Shown here: piece by piece, positions 41,534-50,827 of the stretch
Position numbering within the stretch: the stretch's first letter is position 1
Layout of the letters: each line of letters starts with the position of its first letter
DNA from: Candidatus Alloscybalousia intestinigallinarum
GTDB lineage: Bacteria; Bacillota_I; Bacilli_A; RF39; UBA660
Assembly: GCA_018716115.1 (NCBI GenBank)
Contig: DVKF01000038.1
Span: forward strand, 1 to 50,835
Length of the DNA stretch: 50,835 nucleotides
Direction: 5' to 3'
Notes under the pieces: model-generated
Told to the model about the DNA's origin: nothing
Databases searched by the model: none
The model's input: only the letters and a program-made list of their open reading frames with translations
Translations under genes and position numbers: made by a program

Positions 41534-42393
41534 TACTTTTCAGAAATAGACTGTTGTTCAATCAATTGTTGAACTGTAACTAAGTCATATCCTTTTTGTT
41601 GAATATAACTAATAACAGAAGGTAACTCTTTAAGTGTAGTATCACTAGTATCAAAACTAATCATACTACCATTACTTAAATTTTTCTTTACAGTAAGTAA
41701 TGGATAATTAGAAGCATAAATAGAAGGTTTAATCGTATACATCTTATGATGACTACATAAATCTAAAATATTACTATCTTTATATTCCGTATAACAGTAA
41801 TTGGTTTTTGCATTCGTTAACGATTCGATCATATTATTTGTCCATTCGAACCGATCTGTCGTATAACTACCCTGATAACCTAGATTTTCTATTTCATAGC
41901 CATCTCCAGCTAAACTTTCTACCATATCCATATTTTCTTGTACTACGTCTCCATCGATAAAGAATGTCGCAACTACATTTTTTTCTAATAAAACTTGGCT
42001 AATGGCTTCTAAATTATTACTATCATCCACGGTAAACATCAACGCGACTTGATTTAATTGTTCATTTCCTTTAATCACATATTTATCATAGGCTAAGGAA
42101 AGATCAGGCATTACTTCATCGAATACTAAAAGAGATTCTTGATAACGATTAATTTTTTTCATATTAGAAAAACTCTTATTTACATTTACTTGTCTTCCAT
42201 TTAACCCAGGTATAATCTCATCCCCAACCACGATGGCTTCGATAGGATCTACTTCATATTCACTTTTCACTTCTTCAATCATCTGCATGATTGGATCATT
42301 ACGTCTTACAATATCTGCTGCTTTTTCCGTATAAAAGAAACTAAAACAAACTAAAACAAAAACGCCAAGATAGGAAACATATTTTTTTAACAT
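41533..42393 (-). CDS. Degenerate polysaccharide deacetylase-like (NodB fold) extracytoplasmic protein
   Basis: A 286-residue protein with an N-terminal hydrophobic segment (about 4-20, signal anchor) and a NodB-like domain (about 105-275): VALMFTVDDSNNLEAISQVLLEKNVVATFFIDGDVV and a later SDTTLKELPSVISYIQQKGYDLVTVQQL. The usual catalytic start motif TFDDGP reads FTVDDSN here, and the expected metal-binding HxxxH box is replaced by ENLGYQGSY, so de-N-acetylation is doubtful. Spore-forming Firmicutes have several such pseudo-deacetylases. ATG at 42393 with AGGTGG; a GTG three codons earlier is inside the ribosome binding site. Located downstream of the DUF6273 protein and upstream of smc. Confidence 0.75.
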   Translation of the reverse strand: MLKKYVSYLGVFVLVCFSFFYTEKAADIVRRNDPIMQMIEEVKSEYEVDPIEAIVVGDEIIPGLNGRQVNVNKSFSNMKKINRYQESLLVFDEVMPDLSLAYDKYVIKGNEQLNQVALMFTVDDSNNLEAISQVLLEKNVVATFFIDGDVVQENMDMVESLAGDGYEIENLGYQGSYTTDRFEWTNNMIESLTNAKTNYCYTEYKDSNILDLCSHHKMYTIKPSIYASNYPLLTVKKNLSNGSMISFDTSDTTLKELPSVISYIQQKGYDLVTVQQLIEQQSISEK

Positions 42394-42540
42394 AATATCC
42401 ACCTAATAAAACTTATGAAAAGAAGAGAAAATTATGAAAGAGAAAACGATAGTTAGAAAGATTTGACAACAATATTTCAAATAATTACTATAGAGATAAA
42501 CTAAAAGTGAGCATGGAGTATTTATTTCAACTCATGCTCT

Positions 42541-44082
42541 CTATTCAACTACATACGGATTTTCCATAGTTCCATTACCACCACTAATGATTCTAGTTCC
42601 TGCCTTCAAGGATACTGCTGGACGAATACCATAACTAAAATCAACTGTATAATCATTTAAATAGCCCTCTGCATAAACTTGAAAAACAAGGGCCTTTGAA
42701 CCATTAAAATAACTAGGTGACAACAACCACCAACCAAGATCGTTATTCAAATAATAGCTATTATTAGCAGTATGATATACGCCACCGGCATAAGCCACCT
42801 CATCCGCAGTTAACAACGCTATCGGATAAGTTAAAGCCCCGTTTCCATTATCTTCACTTACAGTAAAACGATCGTTTACATTTTTACACTCAAAACTCGG
42901 ATTTTGATTATCTACTAATCGATAGCGAGACATATAAGCAGTAGCAGAAGTACCTGTTCCAGGCCCAATTGAGCTAGAAGCAAGAGTAATACCTCTATCA
43001 TTACACCAAACAGTATCTTCTAAATCATCAGTATATGACATCATATTTTGACTATACCACTCTTCAATTATAGATTTAATCGTTGAAGCATAATCATTCC
43101 TGTGAGTCTCATCATAACTATCCGATCCCGTTTCCCCATACATATAGCCTAAATACGCATTATCATCAGCTTCAGTATTGAATGGTTGATTATTCGTAAT
43201 TAAAGTTGCTTCTCCAGTTGTGTTACATTCGCCATTTGAATTTGGTTTCCCATTATAAAGTAGTTTAACTCCGCCCGTTTCTGTCGTTCTTACTATTTTC
43301 CAACAAAGATTCGCAAATTTCACATGATTATTTTCTACTGCTCCCCGATAATACATAATTGGAAACTGACTATTTACACTATCATGTAAAATATATAATC
43401 CTTTTCCATTCGTATCACTAGATATTTGACTAAAATCAATCCCCGTTGAACTAGTAACATAAGTACTCGCTACATTATCCATTACTGCATCTTTTTTAAT
43501 CATACTAACCAAAGTCCGATTAATTGTCTTTGGAACAGTAGTTGCTTCTACTTTACCACTAAACACTAAACCTTGATCCCAATTTTGTAGTACACCAATC
43601 TCTTGTAACCAAATTTTCAAAATATAGTACTGTTTCTCTGCTGGATTAATTTGTATTACTGTATCTAACTCTATTGGATTATTTCCTTCTTCGAAAGTTC
43701 CACTAGAAATCTCTTCTGCTTCAGTATAATCCGATGTAGCTTTATATAATTTCCATTTTAAATTATTACTTTGTGTATCTACTCCATCTTTCTGTAACAT
43801 AATATCCGTTAAATATAAGTAATAAGTAGCTTCTAATGTACCGGTATTTTCTATCGCGAAAGTATGAATACCAGCTTCTGTTTCATCAGTAGGAAAAACA
43901 TCTGCTAATAAAATATTTCGATCAGTTAAATAAGTTAATTGTAATGTCCCACTCTCCACTACTTGTTCGTTGGAAAAAGCAGAAGAAATAAAATACGCAT
44001 AACTAAAACCGGATACTACTAACAACAATCCAACTACCAATAATAAATATAAAAATATCGTTTTATAACGTAAATGTTTCAT
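42541..44082 (-). CDS. Surface protein with SipW/TasA-type N terminus and DUF6273 domain
   Basis: A 513-residue protein. Residues about 8-30 are a hydrophobic signal/anchor ending GFSYAYF, characteristic of SipW/TasA-type secreted proteins. Residues about 38-180 form a TasA-like beta sheet domain with ENTGTLEATYYLYLTDIML. The rest carries conserved DUF6273-type elements: FANLCWKIVRTTETGGVKLLYNG, DDNAYLGYMYGETG, ALLTADEVAYAGG, WLLSPSYFNG, and IRPAVSLK. It closely resembles in layout the pseudogene at 32060-33238. ATG with AAAAGGAG. It may form fibres or bind ligands at the cell surface; function is inferred only. Confidence 0.85.
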   Translation of the reverse strand: MKHLRYKTIFLYLLLVVGLLLVVSGFSYAYFISSAFSNEQVVESGTLQLTYLTDRNILLADVFPTDETEAGIHTFAIENTGTLEATYYLYLTDIMLQKDGVDTQSNNLKWKLYKATSDYTEAEEISSGTFEEGNNPIELDTVIQINPAEKQYYILKIWLQEIGVLQNWDQGLVFSGKVEATTVPKTINRTLVSMIKKDAVMDNVASTYVTSSTGIDFSQISSDTNGKGLYILHDSVNSQFPIMYYRGAVENNHVKFANLCWKIVRTTETGGVKLLYNGKPNSNGECNTTGEATLITNNQPFNTEADDNAYLGYMYGETGSDSYDETHRNDYASTIKSIIEEWYSQNMMSYTDDLEDTVWCNDRGITLASSSIGPGTGTSATAYMSRYRLVDNQNPSFECKNVNDRFTVSEDNGNGALTYPIALLTADEVAYAGGVYHTANNSYYLNNDLGWWLLSPSYFNGSKALVFQVYAEGYLNDYTVDFSYGIRPAVSLKAGTRIISGGNGTMENPYVVE

Positions 44083-44119
44083 CGATTAACTCCTTTTCCT
44101 ATGACTATCTTATTGAATT

Positions 44120-44150
44120 ATTATATCATAACTCCCCATCTCCAAGTCAA
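44120..44150 (-). promoter_or_regulatory. Candidate promoter of the DUF6273 surface protein gene
   Basis: TTGACT (44145-44150) and TATAAT (44120-44125) with TGA before it (extended -10), 19-bp spacer. Upstream the divergent intergenic stretch to 44413 also holds an inverted TAACCT/AGGTTA repeat near 44277-44292 and an AAGCTTAAC/TTAAGCTT-like repeat near 44342-44360, both possible operator sites. No ORF is seen in it. Confidence 0.5.
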
Positions 44151-44413
44151 TCAAAGTGAGAGTGATTTTCCTAATAAGATTAATATTCTTTAAATCATCA
44201 TCTCGTAATTCACCACAATAATCAGACGATTTTTTTCTTTCTCCTCTACTTTTACTTCATATTCTTAATTCTATGTAACCTATTTTAGGTTATATTTTTC
44301 ATATATAGTAAATTTTCTACTAAAAGTCAACAAACGGATTAAGCTTTAAGTTAAGCTTTTATACAAGTCCATGTAAACATCATCATCGAATAAATACTAG
44401 TCTCAAAAAGAAA

Positions 44414-44442
44414 TTGTCAAATAAAAAAACTTCTGATACACT
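44414..44442 (+). promoter_or_regulatory. Candidate promoter of the polytopic membrane protein gene
   Basis: TTGTCA (44414-44419), 17-bp spacer, TACACT (44437-44442). The TTG of the -35 box begins a spurious in-frame extension of the downstream gene. Confidence 0.6.
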
Positions 44443-44467
44443 TATAACTATAATAGGAGTGATTGTA

Positions 44468-45391
44468 GTGTATAGTGAAGTATCATATAAAAAAAGAAGT
44501 CTAGGACTTTTCTTACTAGCTATTTTTACAATTTGTATTGGATTAATTGCCCAAAATTTCTTATCAATAGACAAACTTTTATTTTTAAATAGAGAAGTTG
44601 TCATCATCTTTTTTATCATGATATTACCCATGATGATTCTAAATTATAAAACACACCCTTTTTCTTTAGGAAAAACAATAATATTCAGTATTCTGTACCT
44701 AATCGCATTATATTTTCTTCTCCCGATATACGTCAATTACCGTATTTTAGGAAAAATATCTATACCACCCCAAATCATTCAATTAGTCTTAGAATCTGTC
44801 TTTCAAATCCAAACGATAATTTCTATCATCGGGTTTTGTATCGCACAATATTGCCTACATAATATCAGTTGGATGATTATAAATGAAATTCATTTTGACC
44901 ACCCGATTATTTACTTCATTATTTTTACAATTCTATTTTTAACTGGATTAAGTCTCTATTATATCCAACCATTACTTTTCTTAGGAATTATTTTCTCCAT
45001 ATTCTATTTTCAAAACGTATTTCACAATCTGGGACAAAAAACAGGAGAAATGATTACTAGACATTTCACTTCGACTCTATTTGTCATCGCAAGTGTTTAT
45101 ATCATTGGTTTAATTATGGGATATATAGAAAACAAAGAGTCTCTTCAACTACTAGATATTTCTCTCTTAGATTACTTCTTACAAAAAGAAAACTTAATCG
45201 TTATTCTTATAGTTACTTGTCTTTATACAATACCAGATATCATAGCTTGTCTAATAGGAAAGCCATTATTTCAAAACAAAAGTTTCTTTAAAAATCACTC
45301 ATTAATTTCCTATCTTTTCTACTTAGTCATTTACCTTATTATTCTAATACCCGCCATCTATTTTCTTTTAGAAAAATTACAAGAGATATAA
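44468..45391 (+). CDS. Uncharacterised polytopic membrane protein
   Basis: A 307-residue integral membrane protein with about eight hydrophobic segments spread along its length, a short N-terminal cytosolic part (MYSEVSYKKRS) and conserved-looking polar residues in loops (HFDHP, GQKTGEMITRHF, YIENKES, IPDIIACLIG). No family recognised, and no transporter signature is clear. The start is a GTG with an AGGAG site; the upstream TTG codon is part of the -35 box. It lies divergent from the DUF6273 gene and convergent with pnp. Confidence 0.7.
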   Translation: MYSEVSYKKRSLGLFLLAIFTICIGLIAQNFLSIDKLLFLNREVVIIFFIMILPMMILNYKTHPFSLGKTIIFSILYLIALYFLLPIYVNYRILGKISIPPQIIQLVLESVFQIQTIISIIGFCIAQYCLHNISWMIINEIHFDHPIIYFIIFTILFLTGLSLYYIQPLLFLGIIFSIFYFQNVFHNLGQKTGEMITRHFTSTLFVIASVYIIGLIMGYIENKESLQLLDISLLDYFLQKENLIVILIVTCLYTIPDIIACLIGKPLFQNKSFFKNHSLISYLFYLVIYLIILIPAIYFLLEKLQEI

Positions 45392-45407
45392 AATATAATC
45401 TTAATTT

Positions 45408-45442
45408 AAAAAGAAGAAAACAATCTAGTCTTCTTCTTTTTT
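45408..45442. terminator. Bidirectional terminator between the membrane protein gene and pnp
   Basis: AAAAAGAAGA (45408-45417) pairs with TCTTCTTTTT (45432-45441). The A-run and T-run allow termination in both directions. The pnp stop is inside. Confidence 0.75.
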
Positions 45443-47614
45443 CGATTTCTTTTGATCCGATTTTTCTTTATCGTTTTCTTCTTTTGGTAGCGCTTGTTTT
45501 CTAGAAAAGTTAAGTCTACCCTTCTTGTCAAACCCTAAACACTTAACGATGATTTCGTCTCCTAAACTAACAACATCACTAACTTGTTTTACACGTTTAT
45601 GATCGAGTTCAGAGATATGAACCAATCCCTCACAACCTGGCCATACTTGAACAAAGCAACCAAAATCTTCAATTTTTACTACTTTAGCCGGGTAAATTTT
45701 TCCTTCTTCTACCTCACGTACAATATCTAAAATCATATTGCGAGTCGCCTCAATTACTTGTTTATCTGAGTGATAAATCATTACTCTTCCATCATCTTCA
45801 AGATCTACTTTAACAGCATTCATATCCGTAACAGAAGTAACATGAGAAGCATCACAGATAATTTTCGTGATCATCTCTCCACCCTTACCGATAACATCTT
45901 TAATTTTTTCAGGTTTAATCATGAATGTTTCCATCTTAGGTGCATACTGACTAACTTCTTTACGTGGTTCTGAGATTTCCTTAGCCATAACCTCTAAAAT
46001 TTCCATTCTAGCCACTTTAGCTTGGGCAAGAGCTTCTTTCAAAATCTCTTTAGTAATACCTTTGATTTTAATATCCATCTGTAAAGCACATATACCATCT
46101 CTCGTTCCGGCTACTTTAAAGTCCATATCCCCTAAGTGATCTTCCATTCCTTGAATATCCGTTAAAATCGTATAATCATCACCAGCAGTGATCAATCCCA
46201 TCGCAATACCAGCAACAGGAGCTTTAATCGGAACACCAGCAGCCATTAAACTCATACACCCAGCACAAATAGTTGCTTGGCTACTACTACCATTTGATTC
46301 CAATACTTCAGAAACTACTCTAACTGTATAAGGAAATTCTTCTTCACTTGGCATCACTTGAAGTAAAGCTCTTTCTCCTAAGGCTCCGTGACCGATTTCT
46401 CTTCTACCAGGTGCGCCATAACGCCCCGTTTCTCCTACCGAAAAAGCAGGGAAATTATAATGAAGCATAAACCGTTTTTCCGTCTCCATATCCAAGCCAT
46501 CTAAAACCTGATGCTCTCCTAAAGCACCTAGAGTGGTAACCGCTAGAGCTTGAGTTTCACCACGAGTAAACAACGCTGAACCATGTGTCCTTGGTAACAA
46601 ATCGATTGCGGTAGATAAAGGACGAATTTGGGTCATACTTCTACCATCCGCACGAGTCTTTTCTTTAACGACAATCTGTCTAAAAATTTCATATTCGATT
46701 TCTTCTAACACTAGTTTTACTTTAGTAATTAACGTTAGTAAATCTTTTTCTTTTAATCGATTTTCATTTTCCGTTGTATATTTCGCAACAATTTCCTCTT
46801 TAACTGCATCAATTGCCTCATACTTTTCTTGTTTACCAGGTATACGAAGAGCTTCATTTAAACGAGCCTCTGCCAACGAACGAACTTCTTCTTTAAGACT
46901 ATCTTCGATTTCAAGAGTCTCATAATCCATCTTCTCAACACCAATCTCAGCAATAATCTCTTCTTGAAAAGCAACTAATTCTTTGATTGCTTCATGACCA
47001 AACATCAATGCATCTAACATTAAATCTTCTGATACTTGTTTAGCTCCCGCTTCAACCATATTGATGGCTTCTTTCGTACCAGCTACAGTTAAATCCAAGT
47101 CAGAAACTTCTAATTCACTAGGAGTTGGATTAATAATAAATACTCCGTTAACGTGCCCAACTTTAACGCCAGCGATAGGCCCTCCAAAAGGAATCTTACT
47201 AATCGAAGTAGCTAAACTAGAACCAAACATAGCTGTAAGTTCTGGCGAATAATCAGGATCAACAGATAAAACCGTATTGACTACCTGTACCTCATTTTTA
47301 AAATCTTCTGGAAATAACGGTCTCATCGGACGATCAATCATTCTAGCCGCCAAAGTGGCATTTTCCGTAGGCCTTCCTTCACGTTTAATAAAGCCACCCG
47401 GTATTTTACCTACTGAATATAACTTTTCATTATATAAAACCATCAACGGAAAAAAATCAGATAATAAATTCACATTATCATTAACTACAACCGTAGATAA
47501 CACAACAGTATCGCCATAACGTACCCAAACCGCACCATCGGCTTGTTTCGCAACCATTCCATGTTCAACAACTAATTTTTTTCCTCGAAAATTCAATTCA
47601 AATACTTTCTTCAT
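45425..47614 (-). CDS. pnp: Polyribonucleotide nucleotidyltransferase (PNPase)
   Basis: A 729-residue 3'-5' phosphorolytic exoribonuclease, active as a trimer in mRNA decay. It contains two RNase PH domains (about 1-215 and 310-540, with [12 protein letters not shown] and [14 protein letters not shown]), the helical middle domain, a KH domain (about 553-610, [11 protein letters not shown]) and a C-terminal S1 domain (about 618-690, [33 protein letters not shown]), then an acidic/basic Lys-rich tail. ATG at 47614 with GAGGTGA, one codon after a GTG. It follows the HD hydrolase gene by 19 bp, and rpsO lies just upstream of that, the common rpsO-pnp neighbourhood. Confidence 0.97.
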   Translation of the reverse strand: MKKVFELNFRGKKLVVEHGMVAKQADGAVWVRYGDTVVLSTVVVNDNVNLLSDFFPLMVLYNEKLYSVGKIPGGFIKREGRPTENATLAARMIDRPMRPLFPEDFKNEVQVVNTVLSVDPDYSPELTAMFGSSLATSISKIPFGGPIAGVKVGHVNGVFIINPTPSELEVSDLDLTVAGTKEAINMVEAGAKQVSEDLMLDALMFGHEAIKELVAFQEEIIAEIGVEKMDYETLEIEDSLKEEVRSLAEARLNEALRIPGKQEKYEAIDAVKEEIVAKYTTENENRLKEKDLLTLITKVKLVLEEIEYEIFRQIVVKEKTRADGRSMTQIRPLSTAIDLLPRTHGSALFTRGETQALAVTTLGALGEHQVLDGLDMETEKRFMLHYNFPAFSVGETGRYGAPGRREIGHGALGERALLQVMPSEEEFPYTVRVVSEVLESNGSSSQATICAGCMSLMAAGVPIKAPVAGIAMGLITAGDDYTILTDIQGMEDHLGDMDFKVAGTRDGICALQMDIKIKGITKEILKEALAQAKVARMEILEVMAKEISEPRKEVSQYAPKMETFMIKPEKIKDVIGKGGEMITKIICDASHVTSVTDMNAVKVDLEDDGRVMIYHSDKQVIEATRNMILDIVREVEEGKIYPAKVVKIEDFGCFVQVWPGCEGLVHISELDHKRVKQVSDVVSLGDEIIVKCLGFDKKGRLNFSRKQALPKEENDKEKSDQKKSKKEED

Positions 47615-47633
47615 CACACATCACCTCTTCATA

Positions 47634-48191
47634 CTATAACTTTTTCATTAATTGTTTTACCGTATCTTCAAACTCAGTTCGAACTTGATATGGATCACGA
47701 ATCTTAAAATCAAGATCAATATCCAGTAAGGGAATATCTGGTTTGATTTCTTCTAAATTAGGGATTAACTCAGGAATCTCATAAGCTAACAAATCTCGGT
47801 CGACCATATCAATCATCCTCTGATAATGGGGACTGGGGAATCCTAAGCCAAAATGAAGATAAATTATTTCCATTAATCGTTCTTCTATTTCTAAATAACC
47901 CGGTAACATTTTCTTAACTGGAGTTGGTACATCAGATAAATACGCTTCTGATGCATCATGCAATAACAAATAAAGTTGTGTCTTTTCATCATAATAAAAT
48001 TCACGACTTAAACGATATGCATTTAATGAATGCTGAGCTACACTATAAAAAATAGCCGTCCCACCAGAATATCTGCAAAGTTGCGATAACGGATGAGAAA
48101 TATCCTCTAAATAGATTTCTTCAACGCTAGGACAATCTAAATGAATCATATGTCCTGACCAAGTTAACATTTCTCCACGATTTAAACTCAT
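47634..48191 (-). CDS. HD domain metal-dependent phosphohydrolase
   Basis: A 185-residue HD-superfamily protein of the YfbR/Cas3-HD-like small phosphohydrolase type, which often acts on deoxynucleoside monophosphates. Visible ligands are H33 (ISHPLSQL), H54 (AQHSLNAYRL), HD at 78-79 (LLLHDASEAYL) and D87 (DVPTPVK). ATG with ATGGAGG. It is inserted between rpsO (45 bp upstream) and pnp (19 bp downstream). The substrate cannot be assigned from sequence. Confidence 0.82.
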   Translation of the reverse strand: MSLNRGEMLTWSGHMIHLDCPSVEEIYLEDISHPLSQLCRYSGGTAIFYSVAQHSLNAYRLSREFYYDEKTQLYLLLHDASEAYLSDVPTPVKKMLPGYLEIEERLMEIIYLHFGLGFPSPHYQRMIDMVDRDLLAYEIPELIPNLEEIKPDIPLLDIDLDFKIRDPYQVRTEFEDTVKQLMKKL

Positions 48192-48211
48192 AAAATTTCC
48201 TCCATAAAATT

Positions 48212-48236
48212 AAAAAAGACACTAAAAATAAGTGCC
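48212..48236 (-). terminator. Terminator of rpsO
   Basis: Minus-strand stem GGCACT/AGTGTC (one G-T pair) with a 7-nt loop and six T. It overlaps the rpsO stop codon, so partial read-through could feed the HD hydrolase and pnp. Confidence 0.75.
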
Positions 48237-48505
48237 TATTTTCTTAATCCTAATTGTTTAACAATCTCACGATAACGTTGAACATCTTTTTTCGCTAAAT
48301 AATTCAACATATTTCTTCTTTGTCCAACTTTCTTTAAAAGACCACGACGTGAATGATAATCATGTGTATGTTCTTTTAAATGTTCAGTTAACACGTTAAT
48401 TTCTTCTGTAAGAATTGCAATTTGAACTTCAGCAGAACCAGTATCTTTTTCGCCTCTTGCGTATTTTTTAACAAGTTCTTGCTTTTTTTCTGATGTTAAA
48501 GCCAT
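48236..48505 (-). CDS. rpsO: 30S ribosomal protein S15
   Basis: An 89-residue ribosomal protein binding 16S rRNA at the central domain junction. The helical pattern [46 protein letters not shown] is diagnostic, and length is standard. ATG with a GAAGGAGG site. Preceded by a structured leader with a three-way junction that probably mediates S15 autoregulation. Confidence 0.98.
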   Translation of the reverse strand: MALTSEKKQELVKKYARGEKDTGSAEVQIAILTEEINVLTEHLKEHTHDYHSRRGLLKKVGQRRNMLNYLAKKDVQRYREIVKQLGLRK

Positions 48506-48526
48506 TTTTATTCCTCCTTCTATCTA

Positions 48527-48570
48527 TCTGCCTAAACCGAGGTACGGTCGGAATAACTCCGTGTCCCAGA
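48527..48570 (-). promoter_or_regulatory. rpsO leader three-way junction (putative S15 autoregulatory RNA)
   Basis: On the minus strand UCUG (48567-48570) pairs with CAGA (48527-48530). Between them are hairpin CGGA-loop-UCCG and hairpin ACCG-loop-CGGU, making a three-way junction just upstream of the rpsO ribosome binding site. S15 proteins are known to bind three-way junction RNAs, and rpsO leaders of Firmicutes often mimic the rRNA target. Confidence 0.7.
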
Positions 48571-48584
48571 AAAGGTACATGTAT

Positions 48585-48613
48585 AATATACTAGAAAAGT
48601 TTAGAAAAAGCAA
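48585..48613 (-). promoter_or_regulatory. rpsO promoter
   Basis: TTGCTT (48608-48613), 17-bp spacer, TATATT (48585-48590) on the minus strand. The predicted transcript begins just before the leader junction. Confidence 0.65.
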
Positions 48614-48668
48614 GCTTTTTATGAAATCTTTCGCGATAGAGAAAAATACAAACTAAAATTGAATTATA

Positions 48669-50621
48669 TTAACTAGTTAAATAAGTAACTACCGGATTAG
48701 TAAACCCCGTAATAGAATGACATTGTCCATACTGATGACCAGTATTGTATTTACAATAGCCGTAAAGATGATATTCAAAATAAACATAATCACCTTCTAT
48801 ATCCATAGTAAATAAATTCCAAGTACGATTCCCTGTTGAATTACTAATCGTATCTAACGTATTACCAGCAGCATCTTTTAAATAAATAACCTGCTGTGTG
48901 CTCACAATTTGTCCATAAGCTTCTTCAGATCGATAATTGTAAGTAATAGAAATAGTATTAGCAATACCTACACTACCATCTGGTTTTTTTAATAAATAAA
49001 TATTATCCGATTTACCATCATAAGTTAAAGTATCTACTTGACCAAATGGAGTATAAGAATCATTCTGATTAATATTTATACTAATAGGGCTTGAGCAAGA
49101 AATATTATAATTTTGCGTATTTCCACTATAGAGATTGTTAACAATTTCTGTTGTTGGAGAAGCTGTACCAGTAATTCCTAAAATTGTATTCCCTGCCATA
49201 ATTTTATCAGCTGTTAACCCAATCACTGAGGCAAGTGAGGAATATGATATGTATTTTTCAGATACATTAGTAAAATTACCATAACTTGCCGCAGGATAAT
49301 ATCCATAATCTGTTGCGAAATAAATACGATTATTGTAATGCCATGCGGTATCTCCTGTTACATTACTAGAAGAGGAGCGATTTGGCATATTACCAGTTAC
49401 TTTGCTTCCATTTACCCACGCTGTTTGTCCACTTAATATTTGAGAAGCTGTTGCCGTTCCTTGTGTCTGGCTAGCAAGCGATGCTGCTGTAATCTTTCCA
49501 CTTCCGTTATGATATCCTGCAGGGATGGTGTAACTTCCTCCCGCATTTAAAGTCTGGGTGACTGCTCCTCGATTAGGCATTGTTCCAGTTATCTTTTGCC
49601 CCTTTACCCAAGCAGTTTTTCCGGTTAAGATTTGACCTGCTGTCGCATCCCCATCTCCACTACTACATGCATAAATCGTCTGAATTGGATTCGCTGTGAT
49701 ATTTCCTAATTTATCTTTTACTTGAATTTCTGCATTCGTACTAATTGCATAGATCTTACTCGTATCTTTCACCCATGTTGCTCCACCATCAAATGAGTAT
49801 ATCGCATCTGCTTTATCGACTCCAATCCCGCTATCTGTAACATCGCTAATCCCCACTTCAATTTGGTTACCGTTAAGAATAGAGTGTTCATCACTTGTCA
49901 AAGTAAATTCCGGTCCTTTAGAATCTGCTCTTACGATATGATTATTCATATTACTTACATTGTTCGCTTGATCTACCGCTCTAACATAGATATTTCCATT
50001 ATAATTCTGATACTCTTGATTACTTGGATTTAGGGTTAGCCAATTTAAAAGATCCTTTGTATATTCATAGCGATCTATCTCAATACTATAAGGATTACTA
50101 CTACTATACGTTCCATAAACATATCTGGTCCAATCACCTTCATTGTAGCTTTGTGTATGGGTCGTATCTTCATATAGTTCATAGTTCACGACAAAGTTAC
50201 CACTAAATCCTTTACAATATAAAGGTAATCCCCCTTCTGCTTCATGGACAGTCTTCCCATTCTTATCCTTACAAGTTAAGTAAGCTTGATATTCATTTCC
50301 TTTTCCACTTGTATTATCAATAATAATATTTCCCGTACAAGAAATATCTTCTTCTTCGATTAATCCTTCATTCAAAAGTGTATCATAAGGGACATTAAAA
50401 CAATCACTACTAGCGTTAGTCATTTCTCCACGATAGTTCTTCACATACAACTTACTTGCTTCATAAGCTAACTTTTCTAAAGTCTGATACTTCTTTTCAC
50501 TATTTCCATAAGTTAGATTTCTAACAGCAGGTAAAGCAATTGCCATCAAGACACCTATCAATATGATAACTACTAACAATTCAATCAAAGTAAATCCTTT
50601 TCTTCCACTTCTCTTATTCAT
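48669..50621 (-). CDS. Giant type IV prepilin-like surface protein
   Basis: A 650-residue protein beginning with a class III prepilin signal: basic MNKRSGRKG, the cleavage G|FTLIE, and the long hydrophobic helix to about residue 35. After cleavage the N terminus would enter a pilus or pseudopilus, but the protein is far larger than usual pilins (about 150-200). Residues about 236-325 look like an Ig/cadherin-type or bacterial adhesin fold. Two copies of a tail-fibre-like repeat (about 326-352 and 389-415, ATAGQILTGKTAWVKGQKITG and TATASQILSGQTAWVNGSKVTG) are followed by a Gly/Asn/Ser-rich beta region. It may be a pilus-tip adhesin, which is inference. ATG at 50621 with GAGGAG 7 bases upstream; a start five codons earlier lies before that site. 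Its promoter carries a poly-G tract. Confidence 0.85.
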   Translation of the reverse strand: MNKRSGRKGFTLIELLVVIILIGVLMAIALPAVRNLTYGNSEKKYQTLEKLAYEASKLYVKNYRGEMTNASSDCFNVPYDTLLNEGLIEEEDISCTGNIIIDNTSGKGNEYQAYLTCKDKNGKTVHEAEGGLPLYCKGFSGNFVVNYELYEDTTHTQSYNEGDWTRYVYGTYSSSNPYSIEIDRYEYTKDLLNWLTLNPSNQEYQNYNGNIYVRAVDQANNVSNMNNHIVRADSKGPEFTLTSDEHSILNGNQIEVGISDVTDSGIGVDKADAIYSFDGGATWVKDTSKIYAISTNAEIQVKDKLGNITANPIQTIYACSSGDGDATAGQILTGKTAWVKGQKITGTMPNRGAVTQTLNAGGSYTIPAGYHNGSGKITAASLASQTQGTATASQILSGQTAWVNGSKVTGNMPNRSSSSNVTGDTAWHYNNRIYFATDYGYYPAASYGNFTNVSEKYISYSSLASVIGLTADKIMAGNTILGITGTASPTTEIVNNLYSGNTQNYNISCSSPISININQNDSYTPFGQVDTLTYDGKSDNIYLLKKPDGSVGIANTISITYNYRSEEAYGQIVSTQQVIYLKDAAGNTLDTISNSTGNRTWNLFTMDIEGDYVYFEYHLYGYCKYNTGHQYGQCHSITGFTNPVVTYLTS

Positions 50622-50652
50622 TTTACGGCTCCTCATATTCTTTTATATACTA

Positions 50653-50683
50653 AGTATACCCCCCCCCCAAGCCCTTTTGGCAA
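50653..50683 (-). promoter_or_regulatory. Prepilin gene promoter with a homopolymer spacer
   Basis: Minus-strand -35 TTGCCA (50678-50683) and -10 TATACT (50653-50658) are separated by 19 bp, of which ten next to the -10 box are a G-run. Changing the run from 10 to 8 G would give the optimal 17-bp spacing. Confidence 0.65.
50659..50668. repeat. Homopolymer tract of ten C (ten G on the minus strand)
   Basis: A run of ten C in an otherwise AT-rich genome, located inside the prepilin promoter spacer. The longest other C/G run noted in the window is seven (in the dinG ribosome binding site). Confidence 0.95.
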
Positions 50684-50769
50684 GGGGGTAGTTTATAATT
50701 TTTTTCGTAAATTATTTACTTAACTTCCCGTTTTCATACTGACGAGAAGTTACTTCTGAACTTTGAAGG

Positions 50770-50827
50770 GGGGAAGGAATAAATAAAAAATAAATCAAGG
50801 ATTAGTTTACTAACTTGCTTGTCCTTG
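50770..50827 (-). terminator. Terminator-like hairpin at the right edge
   Basis: CAAGGA and TCCTTG enclose TTAGT/ACTAA, and on the minus strand a T-rich tract follows. It probably ends a gene beyond the window edge. No gene is seen from 50622 to the end. Confidence 0.55.
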
